Shown here piece by piece: positions 1-5,971 of a DNA stretch of 5,971 nucleotides (the first letter of the stretch is position 1; each line of letters starts with the position of its first letter). A model generated the notes under the pieces. That model saw only the letters and a program-made list of their open reading frames with translations, did no database searches and had not been told where the DNA came from. The stretch covers positions 373-6,343 of the forward strand of contig DFJU01000021.1 of NCBI GenBank assembly GCA_002373755.1, read 5' to 3'. The DNA is from Bacteroidales bacterium UBA3663 (GTDB taxonomy: Bacteria; Bacteroidota; Bacteroidia; Bacteroidales; UBA3663). Position numbers and translations under genes: made by a program.

Positions 1-1309
1 CGGCCGTGGTACCGACATCAAGCTGTCGCCCGAAATCAAGGCGGCAGGCGGATTGGCCATCATCGGCACGGAACGTCACGAAAGCCGTCGCGTTGACCGT
101 CAGTTGCGCGGTCGTGCAGGACGTCAGGGCGACCCAGGTTCATCCGTCTTCTTCGTATCGCTCGAGGACAACCTGATGCGCATCTTCGGTTCAGACCGCA
201 TCGCCAAACTGATGGACAGCAAAATGTTCGGAATGACCGAGGACGACGTGCTCGAAAGCAGCCTCCTCTCGTCAAGCATCGAAAAGGCGCAGAAGAAGGT
301 CGAGGAGAACAACTACGGCATCCGCAAACGTCTGTTGGAATACGACGACGTGCTCAACAAGCAGCGCGAAGTGGTCTATACCCGCCGCCGCCACGCCTTG
401 ATGGGCGAGCGCATCGGTGTCGATTTCATGAATATGGCCTATGACGTTGCCGCCGAACTCGTCAAGCAGTACAACAGCGACGGCGATGCCGACAACCTGA
501 AAACGGAAATCTTCCGCAACTTCGGCATCAACATGAGCTTCGACGAGAAGGACCTGAAGGTTTCGGCCGATGAATTGGCCAACAAGATCTTCGAAGCCGC
601 CATGGAGAACTTCAACCGTCGCGGCAACGAACTCGAAGACAAGATCGGACCGCAGCTCGTGCAGATTTACGAGCGGTTCAAGGAGGGCGGCCAAATCAAG
701 AACGTCATCGTTCCATTCACCGACGGCAAACGCATCTACCAGATTCCTGTCAACCTGCAGGAAGCCGCCGAGACCAATGGCCACAACATCATCAAGACGT
801 TCCTGAAGGTCATCATCCTGCACGTCATCGACGAGGCCTGGAAGGAAAACCTGCGCGACCTCGACGACCTCAAGCAGTCGGTTCAGAACGCCCACTACGA
901 GCAGAAAGATCCGCTCCTCATCTACAAGGTCGAGAGCTACGGTATCTTCGAGCGCATGGTCACCAAGATGAACAACAAGGCAGTCAAGATTCTGATGCGC
1001 AGCCAGTTGCACATTCCGACTCCTCCTCCATCGGCCAATCCGGAAGCTCAGCAGCAGTCCGAAGGAGAGCAGTTCAAGGCAGCAGCCCCCGAACGTCGTC
1101 AGGACTTCAGCCGGATGCAGGCAAGCCACGCACAGATGGGTTCGGCTTTGGCCAATGAACCACGTCCCGCAGGCGCCATGCCCGATGCTCCTGCCCCGAC
1201 ACCACAGCCACGCCGTCCAATCGTCGCCCAACCGCACGTCGGCCGCAACGACCCGTGTCCATGCGGCAGCGGACTGAAGTACAAGAACTGCCACGGCAAG
1301 AATCTTTGA
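1..1309 (+). CDS. secA: Protein translocase ATPase SecA, C-terminal part (5' end outside window)
   Basis: SecA is the cytosolic ATPase that pushes preproteins through the SecYEG channel. The frame is open from base 2 and gives 435 visible residues before TGA at 1307. It begins in the second nucleotide-binding fold with motif V (GRGTDI, residues 1-6), then [22 protein letters not shown] with the motif VI arginines (about 34-44). The helical scaffold and wing region follows ([16 protein letters not shown] near 98-113). After a variable Pro/Ala/Gln-rich linker (about 340-415) comes the C-terminal zinc site [13 protein letters not shown] (bases 1256-1294, C-x-C-x8-C-H), which in this family binds zinc and contacts SecB or ribosomes. 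A TTG at 53 is only an internal leucine codon, not a start. The visible part shows no frameshift or missing motif. Nothing immediately downstream looks co-transcribed, because two hairpins follow. Identification is secure; the N-terminal half cannot be judged. Confidence 0.98.
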   Translation, partial: GRGTDIKLSPEIKAAGGLAIIGTERHESRRVDRQLRGRAGRQGDPGSSVFFVSLEDNLMRIFGSDRIAKLMDSKMFGMTEDDVLESSLLSSSIEKAQKKVEENNYGIRKRLLEYDDVLNKQREVVYTRRRHALMGERIGVDFMNMAYDVAAELVKQYNSDGDADNLKTEIFRNFGINMSFDEKDLKVSADELANKIFEAAMENFNRRGNELEDKIGPQLVQIYERFKEGGQIKNVIVPFTDGKRIYQIPVNLQEAAETNGHNIIKTFLKVIILHVIDEAWKENLRDLDDLKQSVQNAHYEQKDPLLIYKVESYGIFERMVTKMNNKAVKILMRSQLHIPTPPPSANPEAQQQSEGEQFKAAAPERRQDFSRMQASHAQMGSALANEPRPAGAMPDAPAPTPQPRRPIVAQPHVGRNDPCPCGSGLKYKNCHGKNL

Positions 1310-1315
1310 TAAGGT

Positions 1316-1367
1316 ATTAAGGTTTTGAGGTTATTGGTTTATGGCCAATGATTCTCAAAACCTTAAT
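1316..1367. repeat. Long AT-rich inverted repeat (hairpin) after secA
   Basis: A perfect 14-base inverted repeat, ATTAAGGTTTTGAG at 1316-1329 and CTCAAAACCTTAAT at 1354-1367, encloses a second inverted repeat ATTGG (1333-1337) / CCAAT (1345-1349). With G-U pairs and one bulged base the whole segment folds into a nearly continuous stem of about 22 pairs with a 7-base loop. It starts 7 bases after the secA stop. No T tract follows, so it is not a classic intrinsic terminator. It could protect or process the secA mRNA 3' end, work as a weak terminator, or be a copy of a dispersed palindromic repeat. The palindrome is seen directly; its role is open. Confidence 0.75.
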
Positions 1368-1400
1368 GCTAAATAACTCAATCTGTTAGCCATTTCTCTC

Positions 1401-1447
1401 AAAAAGTCGCGTAGCAACTCTCTCATTCATGCGCTACGCGGATTTTT
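1401..1447. terminator. Intrinsic terminator, possibly bidirectional, between secA and the pectate lyase gene
   Basis: An 8-base GC-rich perfect inverted repeat, CGCGTAGC (1408-1415) and GCTACGCG (1433-1440), is flanked by AAAAA (1401-1405) on the left and TTTTT (1443-1447) on the right, with a 17-base loop. This is the form of a rho-independent terminator and could work on either strand. It lies about 90 bases after the secA stop and about 50 before the next start codon. It therefore probably ends secA transcription and leaves the pectate lyase gene dependent on its own promoter within about 1448-1495. The loop is longer than ideal, which lowers certainty a little. Confidence 0.8.
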
Positions 1448-1495
1448 GCATATTGCCCAAAGTGAAAAACAGTTAAACTCAACCTTATTAGACAC

Positions 1496-3826
1496 ATGAA
1501 AAAAATTCTCTCAACAATTCTGGCAATGAGCGCATTAGCTCAAGCCGATGCCGCAATCAACATCCAACAGGTGGGCGGCTGGTTCGAAAGCGGCTACGTC
1601 ACCTGGAGCCCCGTTGAAGGCGCAAGTTCCTACACCGTCTATTGCAAGTCGGCCGATGCCGCAACCTACACACAACTTGACGCGCAGCTCGTGCGCCAGT
1701 ATCCGACCTACCTGCGCGCCGATGCCGTCGGACTGAAAGTCGGCGACTACCAGTTCAAGATTGTGGCCAATACGGGCGACGAAGCCGAGTCGGCAACCTT
1801 CACCGCGACTGCGCACGACCGCTCCGGATTCGCCCACGTGGACATGCCGGACGGCATCGGAGCCTACAAGAACGACGGCACGCTGAAGGACGGAGCCAAA
1901 GTCCTTTACGTATATGCCGACAATGCGAAGACCATCACTACGGACGTAATCACCTCTTCGAAGGGCACAACGACCACGGGTACAGGTCTGCAGGACATCG
2001 TCACGCTCTATCAGAAGGGCTACGACAAGACGCCGTTGGCCATACGCATCATTGGCACCATCAAGGCCGAAAATATGGACCGCTTCGACTCAAGCGCGGA
2101 GGGTCTGCAAATCAAAGGCAAAAACAGCTACAACGATATGCCGATCACGCTGGAAGGCATCGGATGCGATGCTGCCCTGCACGGATTCGGTCTGCTGCTG
2201 CGCAACTGCAAAGGCGTCGAACTACGTAATTTTGCCGTCATGTGGTGCATCGACGATGCCATTTCGCTCGACACCGACAACAGCCACGTTTGGGTTCACA
2301 ACCTCGACCTTTTCTACGGAATGCCGGGCAGCGACGCCGACCAGGTGAAGGGCGACGGCACGGTCGATATCAAAGGCGAATCGACGCATATCACCGTGAG
2401 CTACAACCACTTCATCGACTGCGGCAAGTCAAGTCTGGGCGGCATGAAGAGCGAGACGACCAGCTGCTGGCACACCTATCACCACAACTGGTTCGACCAC
2501 TCCGACTCACGCCATCCGCGCATCCGCACGATGTTCTTCCACATCTACAACAACTACTACGACGGCAACTCGAAATACGGTGTCGGCATGACGATGGGCG
2601 GCTCGGCATTGGTCGAACAGAACTATTTCCGCAACTGCAAATATCCGATGCTCACCTCCAAACAGGGCACCGATGCCGAGGGCGACGGAACATTCTCGGG
2701 CGAGAATGGCGGCATCATCAAGGCGTTCAACAACATCGTAATCAATCCACGCAAGTTACAGTATTACAGTGCATCGGCCGCAACCAACGGCACTTGGGAC
2801 GCCTACTTGGCCACGACGCGCGATGAGGTTATTTCGTCCGATGTCAAGGCATACACGGGCGGCACAACCTACAACAACGAGGCCGACAAGGCTGCACGAA
2901 CGACCTATATCGAAAACAAGATGGATGCTGCGGCCGATGTTCCTGCCATCGTGCGCGGCGAACTGGGTGCCGGACGAATGCAGCACGGCGACTTCTCGTG
3001 GTCGTTCCGCAATTCGACACAGGATGAGAACTACGGCATTATCAGCGACCTGACATCGGCTGTAAACACCTATCAATCAACGCTTATCGGATTTGCCGAC
3101 GGCACAGCAATCAGCAATGGCGGTGCCACTGTGGCCTACGTGGGCGGCGACGGCATCGGAGTCACATTGGCCGACAACGAATCCTACGTGCCGAGTTGGG
3201 CTGGCAGCACCGGAGGCGGCACAACCACGCCCGAAGTTGAAAGCACATTGGCCATCGGCACCGACGACGACTATTTCTGGTTCAATGCCGACAACGAGGA
3301 TCTGGTCAACGCCTTCTTCTCAGACGGCACATTCCTGGGCGGCACGTTCCAGCCCACGTACCAGCCGGCCAAGGGCGACGGCACCATCTGTTCCGACTAT
3401 GTGGGTTCGATCCGCATCGCATCGGGCAGCACATTCACCGTCCACTACGCGAGTGGAATAACCTCGGTGCAGTTCTACGTGTCGGGCAACGGCTCACAGT
3501 CGTGGTCGCTGGCATCGAGCCTCGACGGACAGACCTACACGTCGTGCGGTTCGTTCACGGGAAACACTGGCGGACATCCGGCTGTCAACGCATCGTTCAG
3601 TGAACCAATGGCTTACGTGCGACTTACCAACGGCGCATCTGGCAACCGCGACGTGCAGGGTATGAGGCTCTTCACACCGTCCGACCCTGCATCGCTCGAC
3701 GAGATTGAAGAGATTGACCAGTTGGCTTCATCGGCCGACGAAATCTACGACCTGCTTGGCCGACGCCGTAAGTTGGCTCCGAACGGACAGATTTACGTGC
3801 ATGGCGGCAAGAAGATTTGTTTCTGA
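1496..3826 (+). CDS. Secreted pectate lyase, polysaccharide lyase family 1, with accessory domains and T9SS-like tail
   Basis: The predicted 776-residue enzyme would cleave de-esterified pectin (polygalacturonate) by calcium-dependent beta-elimination outside the inner membrane. Residues 1-20 look like a signal peptide (MKK, hydrophobic stretch, ADA-A cleavage region, no lipobox cysteine). About 22-105 resembles a fibronectin type III fold (VTWSPVEGASSYTVY). The parallel beta-helix catalytic domain spans roughly 115-420. VDIKGESTHITVSYNHF and RHPRIR at 339-344 match the family RxPxxR motif. By eye against Erwinia PelC, Arg339 is the catalytic base, Lys311 and Arg344 are substrate-binding residues, and Asp254, Asp287 and Asp291 are calcium ligands; one PelC calcium aspartate appears as Ile252. 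After a Gly/Thr linker (571-580) comes a probable beta-sandwich (about 582-727). The end, IYDLLGRRRKLAPNGQIYVH plus GGKKICF, resembles Bacteroidetes type A C-terminal sorting tails. No Shine-Dalgarno site precedes the ATG, usual in this phylum. Hairpins on both sides suggest a single-gene unit. The family is secure; exact substrate and subfamily are not. Confidence 0.93.
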   Translation: MKKILSTILAMSALAQADAAINIQQVGGWFESGYVTWSPVEGASSYTVYCKSADAATYTQLDAQLVRQYPTYLRADAVGLKVGDYQFKIVANTGDEAESATFTATAHDRSGFAHVDMPDGIGAYKNDGTLKDGAKVLYVYADNAKTITTDVITSSKGTTTTGTGLQDIVTLYQKGYDKTPLAIRIIGTIKAENMDRFDSSAEGLQIKGKNSYNDMPITLEGIGCDAALHGFGLLLRNCKGVELRNFAVMWCIDDAISLDTDNSHVWVHNLDLFYGMPGSDADQVKGDGTVDIKGESTHITVSYNHFIDCGKSSLGGMKSETTSCWHTYHHNWFDHSDSRHPRIRTMFFHIYNNYYDGNSKYGVGMTMGGSALVEQNYFRNCKYPMLTSKQGTDAEGDGTFSGENGGIIKAFNNIVINPRKLQYYSASAATNGTWDAYLATTRDEVISSDVKAYTGGTTYNNEADKAARTTYIENKMDAAADVPAIVRGELGAGRMQHGDFSWSFRNSTQDENYGIISDLTSAVNTYQSTLIGFADGTAISNGGATVAYVGGDGIGVTLADNESYVPSWAGSTGGGTTTPEVESTLAIGTDDDYFWFNADNEDLVNAFFSDGTFLGGTFQPTYQPAKGDGTICSDYVGSIRIASGSTFTVHYASGITSVQFYVSGNGSQSWSLASSLDGQTYTSCGSFTGNTGGHPAVNASFSEPMAYVRLTNGASGNRDVQGMRLFTPSDPASLDEIEEIDQLASSADEIYDLLGRRRKLAPNGQIYVHGGKKICF

Positions 3827-3843
3827 AAGTCAGGCATATAGAC

Positions 3844-3880
3844 AAAAAAAGTCGGATTCCGATGCGGAGTCCGACTTTTT
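3844..3880. terminator. Strong bidirectional terminator shared by the pectate lyase gene and holA
   Basis: AAAAAGTCGGA (3846-3856) pairs perfectly with TCCGACTTTTT (3870-3880). Inside it TTCC (3857-3860) pairs with GGAG (3866-3869), counting one G-U pair, leaving a 5-base loop. The stem is about 15 pairs, with seven A on the left and five T on the right, so it has the form of an intrinsic terminator on both strands. It lies in the 74-base gap between two converging stop codons (3826 and 3901). Clear by position and structure. Confidence 0.93.
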
Positions 3881-3900
3881 CGTTTCTGTAAGATTCGGTT

Positions 3901-4929
3901 TCAGTGCATGAGCCTGTAGAGCAAGTCGAGCAAGACTTCGTCTTCGGGCACGGCCGCTCCGCGAGCGCCTTTCTGGCGGGCATCACATTCGCGGATGAGG
4001 GCGATATTTTCCATTGCCTTCCACGCGCTGTAGTTCTTGAGGGCGGCAACCATGTCTTTGGCGGCGCCGTAGTTCATACCGACTTCGCGCATCAGTCCGT
4101 TCACCGATTTGTCGCTCGCGTAGTGTGACAACATCAGATTGGTAAAGAAGTCGAACAGCACCGAAAGGGTAATCACCCATGGATTGTTCTTCGGATTCTG
4201 GACGAAATAGCGGCGGATGAGCTCACACTTGCGGAAATCCTTGACTGCGATTGCGTGAATCAGTTCGTAGTTGTTGAAATCCTTTGAAATGCCGATGTGA
4301 GCAGCGATGAGGTCGGCCGTGACGCGCGTTCCAGTCATGCTGATGCGCATTTTTTCGATTTCGGACATCAGCCGATTCAAGTCCGAGCCGATATGGTCGG
4401 CCAACATCTGAATCGCATTCGGCTCAAACTGCAAGCCCGTCTGCGCCAGGAATTCGGGCAAAAACTTTACGAGTTCGTACTCCGGCACACGCTTCCCTTC
4501 ATAGACCACGCCGCCCGATTTTGTCACAGCCTTGATTATGTCGGCCTTCTCCAGTTTTGTGCCGTTATATAACACGACGAGCACCGTCTGCTCAAACGGA
4601 CTTTGAAAATATGGCAGCATGTGGTCGATGCGGGTGCGTTCTGAGCGCGACACGAGCGATTGCGCATTGTTCAATATGACCAACTGGCGCGCGGCAACCA
4701 TCGGATAACGGCGGCACGCATAGATTACTTCGGTCAAATCCTCCACATCCGAGCCGTGAAACTGCTGGAAGTCGAAGTCCTTTTCCTCGTCGGTCAGAAC
4801 GCTCTCTTGCAGCAACTTGAGGATACGGTCAACGAAATAGACCTCCTCGCCGTGCAGCAAGTAGATGGGCGCAAATTTGCCGATTTTTATGTCGTTGCAA
4901 ATTTTTGAAAATTCTTCATTCTTTGCCAT
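3901..4929 (-). CDS. holA: DNA polymerase III subunit delta (HolA)
   Basis: The delta subunit of the clamp-loader complex opens the beta sliding clamp so it can be loaded on primed DNA during replication. From ATG at 4929 the protein is 342 residues, the usual length for the family. The N-terminal block PIYLLHGEEVYFVDRI (about 21-36) is the conserved start of the degenerate AAA+ domain, and CDARQKG (315-321), in the last helical collar region, is also typical. Like other delta subunits it shows no working Walker A motif. The frame stays open upstream to a possible ATG at 5070. That 47-residue extension is basic, unlike the family and antisense to the next gene, so 4929 is preferred. A purine-rich stretch (GGAAGGA) just before 4929 also favours it. 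It converges on the pectate lyase gene, sharing the terminator at 3844-3880, and diverges from the nuclease-like gene across 51 bases. I found no consensus promoter on the minus strand. Confidence 0.95.
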   Translation of the reverse strand: MAKNEEFSKICNDIKIGKFAPIYLLHGEEVYFVDRILKLLQESVLTDEEKDFDFQQFHGSDVEDLTEVIYACRRYPMVAARQLVILNNAQSLVSRSERTRIDHMLPYFQSPFEQTVLVVLYNGTKLEKADIIKAVTKSGGVVYEGKRVPEYELVKFLPEFLAQTGLQFEPNAIQMLADHIGSDLNRLMSEIEKMRISMTGTRVTADLIAAHIGISKDFNNYELIHAIAVKDFRKCELIRRYFVQNPKNNPWVITLSVLFDFFTNLMLSHYASDKSVNGLMREVGMNYGAAKDMVAALKNYSAWKAMENIALIRECDARQKGARGAAVPEDEVLLDLLYRLMH

Positions 4930-4944
4930 TTTCCTTCCGTTTCG

Positions 4945-4976
4945 TTTGTGGTTTAGTGTTTTTCTGAGTACCTTTG
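4945..4976 (+). promoter_or_regulatory. Bacteroidetes-type promoter (-33/-7) for the nuclease-like gene
   Basis: TTTG at 4945-4948 is followed, after 20 bases, by TACCTTTG at 4969-4976. This matches the Bacteroidetes primary sigma consensus TTTG-N19..21-TAnnTTTG at every fixed position. The -7 box ends only four bases before the ATG at 4981, so transcription should start at or within a few bases of the start codon. The site lies in the 51-base spacer shared with divergent holA. Confidence 0.8.
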
Positions 4977-4980
4977 CCGC

Positions 4981-5466
4981 ATGAACCGAATAACATTGAA
5001 TCTGCCTCCCTGTGCGCTGAAGACGCAATTTAACCCTACGAGCCACCTGGAGGAAATCTTCGACCCGCAACGCAGGAAATTTGTACGTCTAACACCCGAA
5101 GAATGGGTGCGGCAGAATTTCGTGCAACATCTGATCAACGACTTGGGGTTCCCGCAGGGACGACTTCAGAATGAGGTCGCAATCCGCGTGGGACGTATGG
5201 AAAAGCGTTGCGACACGGTTGTGTTCAACCAAGCGGGTCGACCGGCTGTGATTGTGGAGTACAAGGCTCCGTCGGTGCGGCTGACGCAACGGGTTTTTGA
5301 TCAGATTGTCCGCTACGATTTTGCTCTTCAAGTGGATTTTCTGATTGTGAGCAATGGTCTTCAGCACTACTGCTGTCGGCTGAATCGGGAGCGGAATTGC
5401 TTTGAATTTCTTCCGCAACTTCCTCATTGGCAACAGATTGAACCTCAGTCGCCTCCTCCGTTGTGA
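4981..5466 (+). CDS. Small stand-alone protein with HsdR N-terminal-like PD-(D/E)xK nuclease domain
   Basis: This 161-residue protein resembles the short Bacteroidetes proteins named 'type I restriction enzyme R protein N-terminal domain-containing' (HSDR_N_2 type), which I recall as often being neighbours of holA. FDPQRRKFVRLTPEEWVRQ (27-45) is the family hallmark. The nuclease core is readable: Glu65 (QNEVAI), Asp78 (RCDTVVF), the Glu93-Tyr94-Lys95 triad in VIVEYKAP, and a QxxxY motif (QIVRY, 108-112) like that of RecB/HsdR nucleases. No helicase domain, methylase or specificity subunit is nearby, so it is not a type I restriction system. DNA binding or cleavage is plausible but its role is unknown. 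ATG 4981 is supported by the family-like N terminus and the promoter ending four bases upstream, implying a leaderless transcript; the next in-frame Met is residue 73. Its last 242 bases overlap, tail to tail, the end of the ftsE frame. The final residues ([11 protein letters not shown]) look like a free tail. Confidence 0.88.
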   Translation: MNRITLNLPPCALKTQFNPTSHLEEIFDPQRRKFVRLTPEEWVRQNFVQHLINDLGFPQGRLQNEVAIRVGRMEKRCDTVVFNQAGRPAVIVEYKAPSVRLTQRVFDQIVRYDFALQVDFLIVSNGLQHYCCRLNRERNCFEFLPQLPHWQQIEPQSPPPL

Positions 5467-5971
5467 TGACATCGGAGGCCGTGACCTCGACCTCAATTTC
5501 TGGCTCGAAAAACAACGTAGCAGATTCCGCCGGTGCTTCCTCTTCCGGCTCAGAAATCCGCGTAGCGTCGTCTTCCGGCTCGGTTTCCGTGGCTGGTTCA
5601 TCGACTGCAACGACCTCGCCACTTTCCGATTCCTTTTCTGAACTTGTTTCCGACGTCGTTTCTTCATCGGCCAATGTTCCGTTGCTTTCGGTGACGTCGT
5701 CTGCGTCTGAAGCATTGGCCATAACCTCTTCTGTCACCTTGCCGTCCTCCACGCGGAGCACGCGGCCTGGGAACTGGTTGAGCAGCTGCAAGTTATGCGT
5801 TGACATAAGCACTGCGGTGTGGCGCGTGTGGCAGATGTCGTAGAGCAGCTGGACGATGTTGCTGCCGGTCTCGGGGTCGAGGTTGCCCGTAGGTTCATCG
5901 GCCAAGATCATGGTCGGCTCGTTGAGCAATGCGCGCGCAATGACGACACGCTGCTGTTCGCCGCCGGAAAG
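5225..5971 (-). CDS. ftsE: Cell division ATP-binding protein FtsE, C-terminal part, with long acidic extension (5' end outside window)
   Basis: FtsE is the ABC-type ATPase that pairs with the membrane protein FtsX at the division site and, in many bacteria, controls peptidoglycan hydrolases. The 248 visible residues begin at the ABC signature [14 protein letters not shown] (1-14). Next come Walker B and D-loop in [12 protein letters not shown] (21-32) and the H-loop histidine in [10 protein letters not shown] (55-64), then FPGR and VEDGKV, where FtsE proteins normally end (about residue 79). Here the frame continues for about 169 more residues rich in Glu, Asp, Ser and Thr, with roughly 48 acidic and 4 basic side chains and no predicted fold. 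The final 79 codons and stop lie antisense to the nuclease-like gene. Walker A is outside the window. LolD/MacB-type ATPases share these motifs; the FPxR region after the H-loop favours FtsE. The ATPase call is firm; how much of the tail is translated or conserved is uncertain. Confidence 0.85.
   Translation of the reverse strand, partial: LSGGEQQRVVIARALLNEPTMILADEPTGNLDPETGSNIVQLLYDICHTRHTAVLMSTHNLQLLNQFPGRVLRVEDGKVTEEVMANASDADDVTESNGTLADEETTSETSSEKESESGEVVAVDEPATETEPEDDATRISEPEEEAPAESATLFFEPEIEVEVTASDVITTEEATEVQSVANEEVAEEIQSNSAPDSADSSSAEDHCSQSENPLEEQNRSGQSDQKPVASAAPTEPCTPQSQPVDPLG

Noticed and set aside
272..1294. A 340-codon open frame on the minus strand opposite secA
   Set aside because: It lies wholly antisense to unmistakable SecA sequence. 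Its Val/Leu/Asp-rich composition is what reverse-complemented GC-rich codons give, and it shows no recognisable motif.
1448..1495. Possible promoter for the pectate lyase gene (TTG at 1453-1455 with TAAACTCA at 1474-1481, or TATTAGAC at 1486-1493)
   Set aside because: A promoter is expected here, but neither candidate matches TAnnTTTG well enough to call, and the second is too close to the start codon.
2242..2826. A 194-codon plus-strand frame inside the pectate lyase gene
   Set aside because: It is an Arg/His-rich out-of-frame reading of the catalytic domain, whose own frame carries clear family motifs.
4930..5070. Upstream extension of holA to an ATG at 5070
   Set aside because: The 47 extra residues are basic, do not match the family start, and run antisense through the promoter and first codons of the nuclease-like gene. 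The family-like start and normal length come from 4929.
4981..5466. Part of a type I restriction-modification or other defence system
   Set aside because: Only the N-terminal nuclease-like domain is present, with no helicase, HsdM or HsdS, and the neighbours are housekeeping genes (holA, ftsE).
5089..5715. A 208-codon Lys/Arg-rich minus-strand frame
   Set aside because: It is an out-of-frame reading of the ftsE acidic tail and of the nuclease-like antisense strand (GAA/GAG codons read as AAG/AGA), with no domain signal.
5463..5843. A 126-codon Ser-rich plus-strand frame
   Set aside because: It is the complement of the ftsE acidic tail (GAA/GAG read as TTC/CTC and shifted to TCT/TCG). It has no signal peptide, motif or promoter.
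1..5971. CRISPR arrays, tRNA or rRNA genes, insertion sequences, riboswitches
   Set aside because: I saw no regularly spaced repeats, cloverleaf-like sequences, transposase motifs or long leader regions. Intergenic space is limited to 186, 74 and 51 bases.

Overview
The window looks like chromosomal DNA of a Bacteroidales bacterium, in the Prevotella / Muribaculaceae range. Supporting signs are SecA and FtsE sequences of Bacteroidetes type, a secreted pectate lyase with a type IX secretion-like C-terminal tail, a textbook Bacteroidetes promoter (TTTG, 20 bases, TAnnTTTG) and the lack of Shine-Dalgarno sites. The DNA is moderately GC-rich throughout. The genus is an inference. I see no insertion sequence, tRNA, rRNA, CRISPR array or phage gene.

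Layout from left to right. (1) 1-1309 (+): the C-terminal 435 residues of SecA, from helicase motif V to the zinc-binding tail. (2) 1310-1495: an intergenic stretch with a long AT-rich hairpin (1316-1367) and then a GC-rich terminator hairpin with A and T tracts (1401-1447). (3) 1496-3826 (+): an exported multi-domain family 1 polysaccharide lyase (pectate lyase), apparently its own transcription unit. (4) 3844-3880: a strong symmetric terminator between two converging genes. (5) 3901-4929 (-): holA, the DNA polymerase III delta subunit. (6) 4930-4980: a 51-base divergent spacer carrying a consensus promoter that reads right. (7) 4981-5466 (+): a small stand-alone protein with an HsdR-N-like PD-(D/E)xK nuclease core, probably translated from a leaderless mRNA. 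(8) 5225-5971 (-): the C-terminal part of FtsE with an unusual acidic tail of about 169 residues. The last 79 codons and the stop lie antisense to the 3' half of the nuclease-like gene, a 242-base tail-to-tail overlap.

Most of the window is housekeeping: protein export (SecA), replication clamp loading (HolA) and cell division (FtsE). The pectate lyase is an accessory polysaccharide-degrading gene set among them; SecA would drive its export across the inner membrane. The part most worth a second look is 4929-5930: a small nuclease-fold protein of unknown role divergent from holA, with a near-zero leader and a 3' end shared with an acidic extension of FtsE.
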